This document shows, piece after piece, positions 1 through 9,228 of a stretch of 64,000 nt of DNA. Below the pieces are notes generated by a model. The model was not told the DNA's origin. It searched no databases and worked only from the letters and a program-made list of their open reading frames with translations. This DNA is from Marinobacter daepoensis DSM 16072 (GTDB lineage: Bacteria > Pseudomonadota > Gammaproteobacteria > Pseudomonadales > Oleiphilaceae). The stretch covers positions 62,001 to 126,000 of the forward strand of contig NZ_ATWI01000011.1 of assembly GCF_000421165.1 (NCBI RefSeq), given 5' to 3'. A program made the position numbers and the translations under genes. The first letter of the stretch is position 1, and each line of letters starts with the position of its first letter.

Positions 1-63
1 AACCCGTGGACGACAGCACGGGATCTTGTGGTGCCGCCTGGTGAGGAGATTATCTCGCACGGG

Positions 64-1326
64 ATGCAGGTCCGGCTGGTGGTGATAAACGATGCGTCGG
101 GGACTTTGGAGGAGCTCGCGGCCGAACTTCTGAGGTATGGTTTTGCTGTTCAGGAGATTGAATGGCCTCAGGACCATACTGTGCCGGAAACGGGGCCGGG
201 GGAGATTGCCGCAGTGATCTGCAGCGATCTGGTAATCGGTAGTGTGTCCGACTGGCTTGAACAATACCCGCGTGGGCTTTATCAGGTGCCGGTTCCCGTT
301 ATCTGTATTGGCGAAACCGAGAGTTTTGAACGTCGGTATCATGTCGCGGAGCATGGCGGCCGGGCCTTTTTATCCGCTCCTGTGGACTTGCCGGAACTCG
401 TAGAGAGAGTTGAGGCGCTGGTGCAGGAGCAGGCTGCCAGTGCCAAGGGCAGGGTAATGATCGTCGACGACGACCGGGAACTCGCTGAACACTACTGCCT
501 GGTGCTTGAGTCTGCGGGGATACAGGTGAAAGCCGTGTCCGATCCGCTGTCTCTGCTGGCGGAGTTGTACGCGTTTGAACCGGAACTGTTGTTGATGGAT
601 ATCGAGCTGGGGGCTCACTCGGGCGTGACGCTGGCCAGGATGATCCGTTTCCAGTCCCGCTGGCTGAGCCTTCCGATCGTTTACCTGTCGTCGGAGGACG
701 ACCCGGAGAACCAGCTCAAGGCCTTGTCTGGCGGTGCTGATGAATTTCTGGTCAAACCCATCTCCGATGATTACCTGATCCGTGCGGTGCAGATGCGCTG
801 CCATCGCGCCCGGCAATTGTCGGAGCTGATGAACCGGGACAGCCTCACGCGCTTGCTGAAACACTCGGTCATCAAGCAGGAAGTGGAACGGGAACGGCAG
901 CGTTGTTCCAGGGGAGATTACGTCTCAAGCGTGGTGTTACTGGATATCGATCACTTTAAACGGGTGAATGATACCTGGGGGCATGGCCAGGGCGACGTGG
1001 TCATCCGGACCCTGGCTAACTTGCTGCGTAACCGCCTGCGGGAGTCCGATGTTCTTGGCCGATACGGCGGAGAGGAGTTTTTACTGGTTTTACCTCACTG
1101 TGAACCGGAGGCAGCGGTGCGCCTGATGCGTAGGATACTCGGGAGTTTTTCAGAGCTGGAGTTCACGGTTGACGAACACACGTTCCGAGTTACCTTCAGT
1201 GCCGGTGTCGCCCGGATCAACGAATTTTCTGTCGGCGATCAAATCATTGAGGCGGCCGATAAGGCATTGTATGTGCAGAAGCGTAACGGCCGGAATGGGG
1301 TTGCCTTGTATGGCGACAATGACTAG
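64..1326 (+). CDS. Response regulator diguanylate cyclase (degenerate receiver + receiver + GGDEF)
   Basis: Predicted cytoplasmic enzyme that makes c-di-GMP under phosphorelay control. Counting from the ATG at 64, residues about 1-120 look like a degenerate receiver fold without a clear phosphoacceptor. A good receiver follows at about 130-255, with acidic cluster VDDD, phosphoacceptor Asp179 and Lys231. A GGDEF domain then carries the GGEEF motif at 335-339 and an RESD inhibitory I-site at 326-329, so an active, product-inhibited cyclase is expected. The frame is open to the window edge (GTG at 28 also possible), so the start is uncertain. An upstream gene may end at the TGA at 42-44, which favours 64. 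First gene of a three-regulator run. Confidence 0.85.
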   Translation: MQVRLVVINDASGTLEELAAELLRYGFAVQEIEWPQDHTVPETGPGEIAAVICSDLVIGSVSDWLEQYPRGLYQVPVPVICIGETESFERRYHVAEHGGRAFLSAPVDLPELVERVEALVQEQAASAKGRVMIVDDDRELAEHYCLVLESAGIQVKAVSDPLSLLAELYAFEPELLLMDIELGAHSGVTLARMIRFQSRWLSLPIVYLSSEDDPENQLKALSGGADEFLVKPISDDYLIRAVQMRCHRARQLSELMNRDSLTRLLKHSVIKQEVERERQRCSRGDYVSSVVLLDIDHFKRVNDTWGHGQGDVVIRTLANLLRNRLRESDVLGRYGGEEFLLVLPHCEPEAAVRLMRRILGSFSELEFTVDEHTFRVTFSAGVARINEFSVGDQIIEAADKALYVQKRNGRNGVALYGDND

Positions 1327-1347
1327 ATCACTGCGGCGGAGTCGACG

Positions 1348-2487
1348 TTGAAAGCGCTGGTGCTTGAGGACGACGACCTCTTTTCGGAACTGCTGGAAAC
1401 CGTGGTTGCCGGGGTTCGGCCTGGCATGCGTGTTACCGTGGCACGTAGCCTGGCAGAGGCGTTCCGCAAGACCGCTGAAGCGGACTACGACTTGATTATT
1501 GCGGACTGGAATCTGCCGGATGGTTCCGGGCTGGACTTGGTCCGGAGCTTGAGGTCTGACAATAAGGCCATGCCGATCGTCATTGTCTCTGCCCGGGCTG
1601 ACCGGGAATCGGTTCTGAGGGCGGCGCATTACGGCATTAACGGTTACATCACAAAGCCTGTGGACGTCCGGGTTCTGCACCAGAGGTTGACGGGGCTGCT
1701 GGCCGAGGCGCCTGCCGGTGTCCCGCCGGTATCGGATTATCTCGCGGCGGCTCTGACGACGGTAACTCAGTTACCAACAGACCTGAACCCTTCCGAGATC
1801 CTTGAGCTGACGGAGAGGCAGAGTGAACTCTCCGCGTCACAACTGGCGGAACGCTGGCGGGATCAGCCAGCCTTGACGCTAAGACTGCTGGATGTTGCCA
1901 ACAGTGCGTCTTTCCGGCGGTCTGGTGAACCGGTAGAGACTGTCCGGGATGCCATTAGCTTGATCGGCGTGGCGATGGCTCTGAGCCAGGCGTTGGCACT
2001 GTCACTGGACGTTTCTAGTCACATTCATCATCCCCCACTTCGAACTCTGGCAGAAACGTATCATCACAAGGCGCTTGGTGTTGCCCGTTCGGCCCAGGCC
2101 TTGTCGCTGAGGCTGAAGAAACAGCCCGCTCCGTTTCAGCAGGCTGGTCTGTTGAGCCGTCTGGGCGAGATGGCGGTTATCAAGGTTCTGGACGAATACT
2201 CGGCTCAGGGTGGGGCGCTTGAGGACGGCGTGGAAAAACAGTTGTTGCAAGAGTGGACCGCGCCTTTCGGAAACCGCCTGAAAGTTCACTGGCGCCTGCC
2301 CCTGGGGCAGCGAGAGCTCATTGGTGCAGTGCACAGTCTGGCAAGTGATTGTACCCGGGAGGATCAGTTACTGATGCGCGCGGCGGCTCTGGATGCCGAG
2401 GAGGCAACGGGTGTTGCTGAGTACCTGCGTTTGCTGCGTCGCCTCGGGCTGAAGGAACCGGAGCATAAGGAGATCAGACAACCATGA
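1348..2487 (+). CDS. Response regulator with HDOD output domain
   Basis: A receiver domain (residues about 1-120, acidic DDD at 8-10, phosphoacceptor Asp53, Lys103) is followed by an HDOD domain (about 140-340), a degenerate HD-hydrolase fold without the metal ligands. HDOD proteins act as regulatory scaffolds in signalling, motility and c-di-GMP networks; the output of this one cannot be read from sequence. The start is TTG at 1348, supported by a GGAG about 7 bases upstream and by the receiver core beginning immediately. It lies 21 bases after the diguanylate cyclase and overlaps the next receiver by 4 bases (ATGA), so the three are probably co-transcribed. Confidence 0.82.
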   Translation: MKALVLEDDDLFSELLETVVAGVRPGMRVTVARSLAEAFRKTAEADYDLIIADWNLPDGSGLDLVRSLRSDNKAMPIVIVSARADRESVLRAAHYGINGYITKPVDVRVLHQRLTGLLAEAPAGVPPVSDYLAAALTTVTQLPTDLNPSEILELTERQSELSASQLAERWRDQPALTLRLLDVANSASFRRSGEPVETVRDAISLIGVAMALSQALALSLDVSSHIHHPPLRTLAETYHHKALGVARSAQALSLRLKKQPAPFQQAGLLSRLGEMAVIKVLDEYSAQGGALEDGVEKQLLQEWTAPFGNRLKVHWRLPLGQRELIGAVHSLASDCTREDQLLMRAAALDAEEATGVAEYLRLLRRLGLKEPEHKEIRQP

Positions 2488-2876
2488 AGCAGCTACCCGA
2501 ACGAGTGCTGTACGTTGAGGATGATGCGGATATCCGGAGTGTGGCGGAACTCGCCCTTGCCGACGTGGGCGGCTTTTGTGTCTGCCTGTGCGCCTCCGGC
2601 CAGGAGGCGTTGGCTCAGATTGACGACTTTGGGCCGGACCTCGTTCTGCTGGATGTGATGATGCCCGGGATGGACGGGCCCCAGACCCTGCAGGCCCTGA
2701 AGCAGCGCCCCCGGGGGCTGGACGTTCCGGTGGTGTTCATGACAGCCCGGCTTCAGCCCTCTGAAATTGAGGAGTATCGTGCGCTCGGAGCCATTGGGGT
2801 GATTCCCAAGCCGTTTGACCCCATGACGTTGGCGGACGATATCCGCGCATTACTGGCCTCGGTCAGCACCGGCTGA
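2484..2876 (+). CDS. Single-domain response regulator
   Basis: A 130-residue CheY-like receiver with no output domain. Acidic residues DD at 13-14, phosphoacceptor Asp57 within LLDVMMPGMDG, Thr87 and Lys109 (IPKP) are all present, so it should be phosphorylatable. The start overlaps the stop of the HDOD regulator (ATGA). It probably works as a shuttle or phosphate sink in the same phosphorelay as its two upstream neighbours; the cognate kinase is not in the window and may lie just left of it. Confidence 0.85.
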   Translation: MKQLPERVLYVEDDADIRSVAELALADVGGFCVCLCASGQEALAQIDDFGPDLVLLDVMMPGMDGPQTLQALKQRPRGLDVPVVFMTARLQPSEIEEYRALGAIGVIPKPFDPMTLADDIRALLASVSTG

Positions 2877-2944
2877 AGCGGATGCGTCCCGGGAGCAATT
2901 AGGGTAGTCTTGCGCCCGTAGACAAACCGTTCACAGAGGTCCGT

Positions 2945-3265
2945 ATGTCGTCCCCCCAGTCCCCGGAAGAGCTGAAAAGCAAACTCAATCTGGAAACCTC
3001 CCGAATCCACTGGCAGGAACTGCAGACCTACTATGCCCGGGGGCAGGTAGTGCGGGTGGCGCCCGAGCTGGACCTGCTCAATGTGGCCGCCCAGCTGGCC
3101 GCAGATAACAAGGCTCAGTTCGAGCACTGGATGACGAGCGGACAGGTGGGCGAGGTCGCGCCAGATCTGGCGCGAGGCTGGTACGACCGAAATGCAGAGC
3201 TCTGGGCCGTGGTCATCGCGCCCTGGGTTCTGGTTCAGGACCGTTCGGGTAGCAACCTGCACTGA
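2945..3265 (+). CDS. DUF2288 family protein
   Basis: A small soluble protein of 106 residues that I recognise as DUF2288 from its overall pattern: an N-terminal SKLNLETSRIHWQEL helix and the central segment ALWAVVIAPWVLVQDR-like (here ELWAVVIAPWVLVQD). Function is unknown. No signal peptide or membrane segment is seen. The ATG at 2945 has AGAGG 8 bases upstream. It is followed by the lysine exporter with a 51-base gap, which may or may not be an operon. Confidence 0.75.
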   Translation: MSSPQSPEELKSKLNLETSRIHWQELQTYYARGQVVRVAPELDLLNVAAQLAADNKAQFEHWMTSGQVGEVAPDLARGWYDRNAELWAVVIAPWVLVQDRSGSNLH

Positions 3266-3316
3266 TCCCCTGAACGATACTCTTCCCGTCACCCTGTTTG
3301 CCCACCCGAGGTTGTT

Positions 3317-4225
3317 ATGCTGACCGGCGCGCTCCTGATTCTTGCCCCGCTGTTTTTTGGCTTTATGGTCAGCCTGACCAACCGTCGCCTGATGACCATG
3401 ATCCATTACGTGGTGGAAGCGCTGGTGTACTTCATCCTGGCGTTGCTGGGGCTGGGGCTGGGACAGATGGAGGGATTACTGGACCAGCTTGGGACCATGG
3501 CCGGCCAGGTAACGGCGCTTGTGGTACTTTTGCTGGTGGCGAACCTGGCTGGCTTATGGCTCTTTCACCGCTGGCAACCCATGCATACCGATGTGGCGGA
3601 TGCCGGCCCCCGGCCGGGATATGGCCGGTTGTTTCTGGCGGGACTGAAACCCCTGATGGCGGTTCTGGCCGGTGTTTTGCTGGGGTATTTCCTGTTTCCT
3701 GAACTGCCCATGGTGGATGAGGTTGCGACCTGGGCCTTGATGCTACTGCTGTTTCTGATTGGGCTGCAGCTTCGTAATGCCGGGTTGTCCCTGCGGAAAC
3801 TTCTGATGAACCGACAGGGCCTGGGGATTGCGCTCACGCTGGTGCTCAGCTCGATGGTGGCGGGGCTGGTGCTGATCCCGTGGCTGGAGATCCCCTGGCA
3901 TCAGGCGCTGGCGCTGGCCTCGGGATTTGGTTGGTATTCGCTTTCCGGTATTGTGATTGGCGATGCTCTGGGGCCGGCCTGGGGTGGTGTGGCGTTTCTG
4001 AACGACGTGTTGCGGGAGATTATCGCTCTGGCGCTGATTCCCGTGCTGATCCATGTGCGCCCGGCCATGGCCATTGGCTATGGGGGTGCGACATCAATGG
4101 ATTTTACCCTGCCGGTGATCCGAAGCAGTGGTGGCCTCACCTGCGTTCCGGTTGCCATCGCGTCCGGTTTTCTGCTCTCGTTTCTGTCGCCGGTGATGAT
4201 GGGAGTGTTTCTGTCTCTGGGTTAG
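3317..4225 (+). CDS. lysO: LysO-type lysine exporter (DUF340 family)
   Basis: Integral inner-membrane protein of 302 residues, close to E. coli LysO/YbjE (299), which exports L-lysine and toxic analogues. Family hallmarks are visible: LLLFLIGLQLRNAG near residue 145-160, SGFGWYSLSGIVIGD near 200-215, FLNDVLREIIALALIPVLI near 228-245, and ATSMDFTLPVI near 258-268. About eight or nine hydrophobic segments fill the length. No LysR-type regulator or lysine riboswitch is seen upstream. Confidence 0.85.
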   Translation: MLTGALLILAPLFFGFMVSLTNRRLMTMIHYVVEALVYFILALLGLGLGQMEGLLDQLGTMAGQVTALVVLLLVANLAGLWLFHRWQPMHTDVADAGPRPGYGRLFLAGLKPLMAVLAGVLLGYFLFPELPMVDEVATWALMLLLFLIGLQLRNAGLSLRKLLMNRQGLGIALTLVLSSMVAGLVLIPWLEIPWHQALALASGFGWYSLSGIVIGDALGPAWGGVAFLNDVLREIIALALIPVLIHVRPAMAIGYGGATSMDFTLPVIRSSGGLTCVPVAIASGFLLSFLSPVMMGVFLSLG

Positions 4226-4337
4226 CGTCCGATGTGTTGGTGAATCTGGCCCGACGCAAGGCTTTGGTCAGATTTACGGCTACTATGGCGACGTATTAGT
4301 ATGCAGGGCAATATCTTTCCTGCCCCGGAGTGACTGG

Positions 4338-5294
4338 ATGCACCGCCGCCGATTCCTTCAGTTGATGACTGCTGTTCTGGCAGCCACGAGTCTTGGCGGT
4401 TGTTCTCCCTCTGAGCCCCTTCGTATTGGTGTGCATCCCTGGATCGGCTACGAGTCGCTCTACCTGGCTGAGGAGTTCGGCTGGCTGCCGGATCGCCTGC
4501 AACTGGTGAAACAGCACGCGGCCAGTCACTCCATAGAGGGTTTGATCGCCGGCGATCTGGATGCGGCTGCCCTGACACTGGATGAAGCCCTCCGGGTGCG
4601 TGGCGCCGGTGTACCTGTTCGCATTGTGACGGTGACCGATGTCTCCGTGGGGGCGGATGTGCTGCTGGTGCGGCCAGGGATTGAACACCTGACTGATTTG
4701 CCGGGGCGTCGGGTGGCGGTTGAACTGGATGCCGTTTCCGGAGTCATGTTGTTTGCGGTGCTGGATGCGGCTGGCCTTGGCACGGATGACATTTCGGTTG
4801 TCGACATGCCCGTCAATGAGCATGCCGAGGCGTGGCGCCGGGGAATCATCGATGCCTCCGTGAACTACGAGCCTGAGGCCTCTCGACTGGAAGCGATGGG
4901 CGCCGTCAGGTTGTTTGACAGCAGCCAGCTTCCGGAGACCATTTTCGATGTGCTGGTTGTGACGGAAGAGGCCGCGGAAAGCAGGCCAGAAGCCATAAGG
5001 GCACTGGTGCGAGCGCACTTTCTTGGCCTGCAGCATATGGTGCGTAATCTCCACGATTCCGTCTATCGCATCGCCAGCCGTCAGGACATCTCGCCAGCGC
5101 TGGTGCGTCAGTCCATGGCCACGGTGATGCTGCCGGAGCTTTCTGCGAATCACCGTTATCTGGCTCGTAACGGACGGTTGAACCTGGTCGCGAATCAACT
5201 CGAAATCGTTTTGCTCCGGGAAGGATTGATGAAGGCGCGCTCTGATGTACGGCCGGTGGCGGACGCCTCGTTTCTGCCCAGGAGTCTGCCATGA
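4338..5294 (+). CDS. Substrate-binding lipoprotein, NitT/TauT-like, orphan
   Basis: A periplasmic type-2 binding protein anchored as a lipoprotein: signal peptide with N-terminal Arg-rich stretch and lipobox LGGC with Cys22. The mature part begins with LRIGVHPWIGYESLYLAEE, typical of nitrate/sulfonate/bicarbonate-type binding proteins (NMT1-like), and keeps the usual GDLDAA segment. No ABC permease or ATPase gene is adjacent. Instead the stop overlaps the start of a membrane diguanylate cyclase (ATGA, 5291-5294). I infer that it is a sensor subunit that captures a ligand and signals to that cyclase, rather than a transporter component. The ligand is unknown. GGAG lies 7 bases before the ATG. 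Confidence 0.8.
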   Translation: MHRRRFLQLMTAVLAATSLGGCSPSEPLRIGVHPWIGYESLYLAEEFGWLPDRLQLVKQHAASHSIEGLIAGDLDAAALTLDEALRVRGAGVPVRIVTVTDVSVGADVLLVRPGIEHLTDLPGRRVAVELDAVSGVMLFAVLDAAGLGTDDISVVDMPVNEHAEAWRRGIIDASVNYEPEASRLEAMGAVRLFDSSQLPETIFDVLVVTEEAAESRPEAIRALVRAHFLGLQHMVRNLHDSVYRIASRQDISPALVRQSMATVMLPELSANHRYLARNGRLNLVANQLEIVLLREGLMKARSDVRPVADASFLPRSLP

Positions 5295-7564
5295 GGGGGT
5301 GTCACTGGCTGTGTCGGGGGCTTTCTGCGCTGCTGATGCTGTGCTCAATGGCTGTGGGGGGCAAGTCTCAGGAGGTCATCACCCTGGGTGTCTATGCCTA
5401 TCGGCTAGACACGCTGATCTACGAACGTTATCAGCCACTGGCGGACTATCTCTCCAGGCAGACAGGCATGCAGGTGAAGCTGCGGGCGCTGAGCCAGGAC
5501 GACATGAACCGGGCGCTGGCGGCCAATCGTATTGATTTCTTTTTGACCAACCCGTCGCATTTCCTGGTCATTCGTAGTGAACGCAGTCTGACGGGGGTTC
5601 TTGCGACCCTTTTGAAACAGGGGCAGGGAGAAACCACTGGCAGCATTGGCGGGGTTATTCTGACTCGTTCTGAGCGGGATGACATCAATACCCTGCAGGA
5701 TCTGGAAGGGAAAAGCATCGCAACCCCCGGGCTGACCTACCTTGGGGGGTATCAGGCCCAGGCGCTGGAGTTACTGGCGGCGGGGGTTGATATTCACCGC
5801 CACAACCGAATGGTCTACCTGGGAAATCATGACCGGGTGATCCGCTCGGTTCTTACCGGCGATACCGAGGTTGGTTTTATCCGAACCGGTATCTACGAGG
5901 AGCTGGTTGAGGAAACCCCCGGGCTTCGGGGAGAGCTGAAGATTATCAACCAGCAGCGGCTGAAAGGCTTTCCCTTTGTCGCTTCAACCAGGCTATACCC
6001 GGAGTGGCCGCTGGTGTCTCTGCCCCACGTGGACAGTGGTACCGTTCGGCGGGTTGCCTCTGCGCTGCTTGCCCTGGAACCGGATCACCCGGCCGCGCAA
6101 GCGGCTGGCCTGGCGGGGTTTTCCCCGCCGGCTGATTACCAGTCGGTGGAGGAACTGACCCGCACCCTGCGTATGCCTCCGTATGACAAGGTTCCCAGAG
6201 TGACCTGGCTGGATGTTCTGCACCAGTATCGCGGTTGGGTGGTTACGATCGCGGTGCTGTTTATCCTGCTTGTGATCACCAGCCTTTGGCTCAGTCGAAA
6301 GAAACGCCAGCTCGCCATGGAAGGGCGGCGGCTGCGTGCCTTGATTGGCAGTTGGCCACAGCCCATGCTGATGATTCGTGATGGGGTTCTGAGCGATTGC
6401 AATCGGGCTGCCATGGATCTGGTGGGGTATCCATCGGCCGCCTCGTTACTTGGCAAGAGCCTGGCGGCGTTCTCACCGCACAGTCAGCCCGATGGTGCAC
6501 CGTCGCTGCAAAAAGCCGAAAACCTGTATCACCGGGTGGTGTGCGGTGAGGTTGCCGAGAGTGAGTGGGTTTTCCTGCGCCCGGATGGTTCGCGGGTCTG
6601 GGTGTCGATGACACTGGCGCCAGTTTACGAACGGGAAGCCGGCACCCCGGCGGTGCTGTGCTCCTGGCACGATATTACCCGCCAGCAGTTCGCTGAGGAG
6701 CAGCAGCGGCTGGCCCTGAGCGTCTTTAAAAATGCCCGGGAGGCCATCTTTATTACCGATGCTCAGGGGGCGGTGATGGATATCAATGACGCCTATAGCC
6801 ACATTACCGGTCGTGAGCACGAGGAAGCAATTGGCAATCTGCCGCCGATGCCGGTCGATGAGGGCAGTGCCATCTTTGGGGTGGCCAGTCGTCATGGTGT
6901 CTGGAGTGGTGAATTTGCGACGCGACGAGTGGATGGGCGGGCAGTTGTTCTGAACCTGAGCCTGAGCAGTGTAGTGGATGAGCAGGGTGAGCTGTCTCAT
7001 TTTGTCGGGGTGTTCAGCGACATTACCCGGCAAAAAGAGATAGAAAAACAGCTTCGGATCATGGCGCATTACGATGCTCTGACGAACCTGCCAAACCGGG
7101 TGCTGTTCTCGGATCGCCTCCAGCAGTCCGTGGCCCAGGCCAGGCGCCAGGGGTATCAGATTGCGGTGGTCTACATCGACCTGGACCAGTTCAAGCCGGT
7201 TAACGATGCTTTCGGGCACCAGGCTGGCGATGCCTTGCTGGTGGAAGTGGCCTGGCGTATGCGGGCCACGCTGCGGGAAGAGGACACCCTGGCCAGGCTT
7301 GGGGGCGATGAGTTTGCCGCGATTGTTGTGAATGTTCCCGACGAGGAGCAGCTTGATACGCTGTTGTCTCGACTGTTGTCGGTGATTGCGGAGCCCGCCT
7401 GGGTGGCAAATCACAGCGTGGAAGTCTCGGCCAGCCTGGGGTACACGCTGTATTCGCCGGGTGATGAGATTGATGGTGACCAGCTGCTGCGCCAGGCGGA
7501 TCAGGCGATGTATCAGGCAAAACGGCAAGGCAAAAACCGCTGTTGCCGTTTTCAGGAGTCCTGA
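5291..7564 (+). CDS. Membrane diguanylate cyclase with PhnD-like periplasmic sensor, two PAS and GGDEF
   Basis: A 757-residue sensor. Signal sequence (1-26), a phosphonate/phosphate-type binding domain in the periplasm (about 28-270, beginning VITLGVYAYRLDTLIYERYQPL), one membrane helix at about 315-335 (WVVTIAVLFILLVITSLWL), PAS domains at about 345-460 and 475-580, then GGDEF. The motif GGDEF is at 671-675 with an REED I-site at 662-665, so an active, feedback-inhibited c-di-GMP synthase is expected. Translationally coupled to the binding lipoprotein upstream. Its 3' end overlaps the convergent Na/Pi gene by 13 bases. Confidence 0.88.
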   Translation: MRGCHWLCRGLSALLMLCSMAVGGKSQEVITLGVYAYRLDTLIYERYQPLADYLSRQTGMQVKLRALSQDDMNRALAANRIDFFLTNPSHFLVIRSERSLTGVLATLLKQGQGETTGSIGGVILTRSERDDINTLQDLEGKSIATPGLTYLGGYQAQALELLAAGVDIHRHNRMVYLGNHDRVIRSVLTGDTEVGFIRTGIYEELVEETPGLRGELKIINQQRLKGFPFVASTRLYPEWPLVSLPHVDSGTVRRVASALLALEPDHPAAQAAGLAGFSPPADYQSVEELTRTLRMPPYDKVPRVTWLDVLHQYRGWVVTIAVLFILLVITSLWLSRKKRQLAMEGRRLRALIGSWPQPMLMIRDGVLSDCNRAAMDLVGYPSAASLLGKSLAAFSPHSQPDGAPSLQKAENLYHRVVCGEVAESEWVFLRPDGSRVWVSMTLAPVYEREAGTPAVLCSWHDITRQQFAEEQQRLALSVFKNAREAIFITDAQGAVMDINDAYSHITGREHEEAIGNLPPMPVDEGSAIFGVASRHGVWSGEFATRRVDGRAVVLNLSLSSVVDEQGELSHFVGVFSDITRQKEIEKQLRIMAHYDALTNLPNRVLFSDRLQQSVAQARRQGYQIAVVYIDLDQFKPVNDAFGHQAGDALLVEVAWRMRATLREEDTLARLGGDEFAAIVVNVPDEEQLDTLLSRLLSVIAEPAWVANHSVEVSASLGYTLYSPGDEIDGDQLLRQADQAMYQAKRQGKNRCCRFQES

Positions 7565-9159
7565 GCCCGCCGATGGTGCTCGTTCAGAAGCCCGATGCCG
7601 GCTTGCCAGTGCAGGGCTTTGGACCATTGATCGGTCAGTCGGCGCACGCTGCTCAGTGCATCCAGAGTCTGTTCCCCGAGGCTGGAACTGAACGTCTGCT
7701 GAATCATCTGCTGCAAGGTGGCGTCCTTGAGGCAGTGGTAGACCCGTTCAGATTCACTCAGCAGCTCCGGGGCCGGGTTTTTAGAAGCCACCAGGGCACG
7801 GATAATACTGAAAAACCGGTCAAAATCCGCGCTCAGCGCGGCCAATTCGGGGCGCCGCGCCAGAGCCCGTAATCGAACCAGAGGCATGGTCAGTGCGGTT
7901 GCCTCAGCCAGATAGCGACAGGTTCGAATGCTCAGGGTCAGGGCTTCCACAACCGAGGGATGCATCTTCTCGGCCCGCAGACGGGCGATGTAATCGGTAA
8001 TCGCCAGGTTCAGATTGCGTATGGCATCGGCTTTCGGGCGCAGGTCGGTTTCGTCCAGGCTTTCCCGGTCCAGACAGACACGCAGCAGCCCACGACTGAG
8101 GCCCAGTAGCCGCTTCATTTCCTGATCCACCGCGCCGATAGCAAGCTCCGGGGTGGTCACCAGCGTATCATCCAGGTATCTGGGTTCGGCATTATCTTCC
8201 TCTTTGCTGCGAAACATCCGGCTCAGAAAACGGGCGAAGGGCCGGATAAACGGCAGCATAATGGCGGCTCCCAGCACGTTGAACAGAGTGTGGAACAGCG
8301 CCAGGGAGACGGCCGGGTTTGTTTCCAGGTCCATAAGGTCGGTGAGAGTAGCGACAAGCCACAGCATCCCCGGAAGAATCAGCAGGGCAATAGCGCCGGT
8401 GACCAGGTTGAACAGGATATGCCCGACGGCCAGGCGGCGGGCATTGGCCGTTGCTTTCAGGGCTGAAAGTGCGGCGGTGGAGGTAGAGCCAAGATTGGCG
8501 CCAATGACGGCAGCGGCTGCGTTGTTCAGAGGAATCAGGCCGCTGGCTGCCGCCGTGAGCACGATCGCCAGAGCGGCGCTTGATGACTGGGTGAGAAGGG
8601 TTGTCACCAGACCGATCAGCATGAACGCAGGCAGGCCATAGTCAGGATTGATCAGGTTGCCGTTCTGGAACCCCAGCGCGGACGACTCCAGTGCGGTTTT
8701 CAGGACAGAGAGGCCGAGGAAGAACAGCGCGAATCCGGCCAGTGCTTCGCCCAGAAACTGATTTCTCGGGTTCCGGCTGATGAGTTTGATGCCAACGCCG
8801 GCGGCAAGGAGGGGAAGGGCCAAGGCTTCGATGTTGAAACCAAAACCAATCATGCTGACCAGCCAGCCGGTCATTGTGGTGCCAATGTTGGAACCGAAAA
8901 TAACACCGAGGGACTGCGGCAGTGACATCAGGCCGGCGTTCACAAAGCCAATGGTGGCAACGGTGACCGCCCCTGAATGCTGGACGATGCCGGTGATGAC
9001 AAAGCCGGAAAACAAGCCGCGCAGCGGGGTCCGGGTCCAGTGTCCGAGCAGGTGACGAAGATGATGGCCAGCCGCGTTTTTCAGGCCGTTGGTCATCATT
9101 TCCATGGCCAGTAGAAACAGGGCCAGGCCACCCAGAATCTGAAAAATGGAAGACAGCAT
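7552..9159 (-). CDS. Na/Pi cotransporter family protein with PhoU-like C-terminus
   Basis: A 535-residue membrane protein of the NptA/YjbB type. Two inverted halves are visible: GIVQHSGAVTVATIGFVNAG near residues 58-77 and TLLTQSSSAALAIVLTAAASG near 187-207. The C-terminal 200 residues are helical and charged, resembling a PhoU domain. Family members move phosphate with sodium, often as exporters. The first repeat carries QHS instead of the usual QSS signature, while the second keeps QSSS. The family also includes proteins of uncertain substrate, so phosphate is likely but not proven. Not adjacent to the pst operon. Confidence 0.82.
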   Translation of the reverse strand: MLSSIFQILGGLALFLLAMEMMTNGLKNAAGHHLRHLLGHWTRTPLRGLFSGFVITGIVQHSGAVTVATIGFVNAGLMSLPQSLGVIFGSNIGTTMTGWLVSMIGFGFNIEALALPLLAAGVGIKLISRNPRNQFLGEALAGFALFFLGLSVLKTALESSALGFQNGNLINPDYGLPAFMLIGLVTTLLTQSSSAALAIVLTAAASGLIPLNNAAAAVIGANLGSTSTAALSALKATANARRLAVGHILFNLVTGAIALLILPGMLWLVATLTDLMDLETNPAVSLALFHTLFNVLGAAIMLPFIRPFARFLSRMFRSKEEDNAEPRYLDDTLVTTPELAIGAVDQEMKRLLGLSRGLLRVCLDRESLDETDLRPKADAIRNLNLAITDYIARLRAEKMHPSVVEALTLSIRTCRYLAEATALTMPLVRLRALARRPELAALSADFDRFFSIIRALVASKNPAPELLSESERVYHCLKDATLQQMIQQTFSSSLGEQTLDALSSVRRLTDQWSKALHWQAGIGLLNEHHRRAQDS

Positions 9160-9228
9160 CGGGTTTTATCGCATCAAAAGGCCAGACATGGCCTCAAGCG
9201 TAGCAGAGCGGGGCCCGGTTTCGGAGCC

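Noticed and set aside
6473..7627. A 384-residue antisense frame over the diguanylate cyclase
   Set aside because: Shadow of the GGDEF/PAS coding frame; composition is His/Arg/Gln-rich without recognisable domains.
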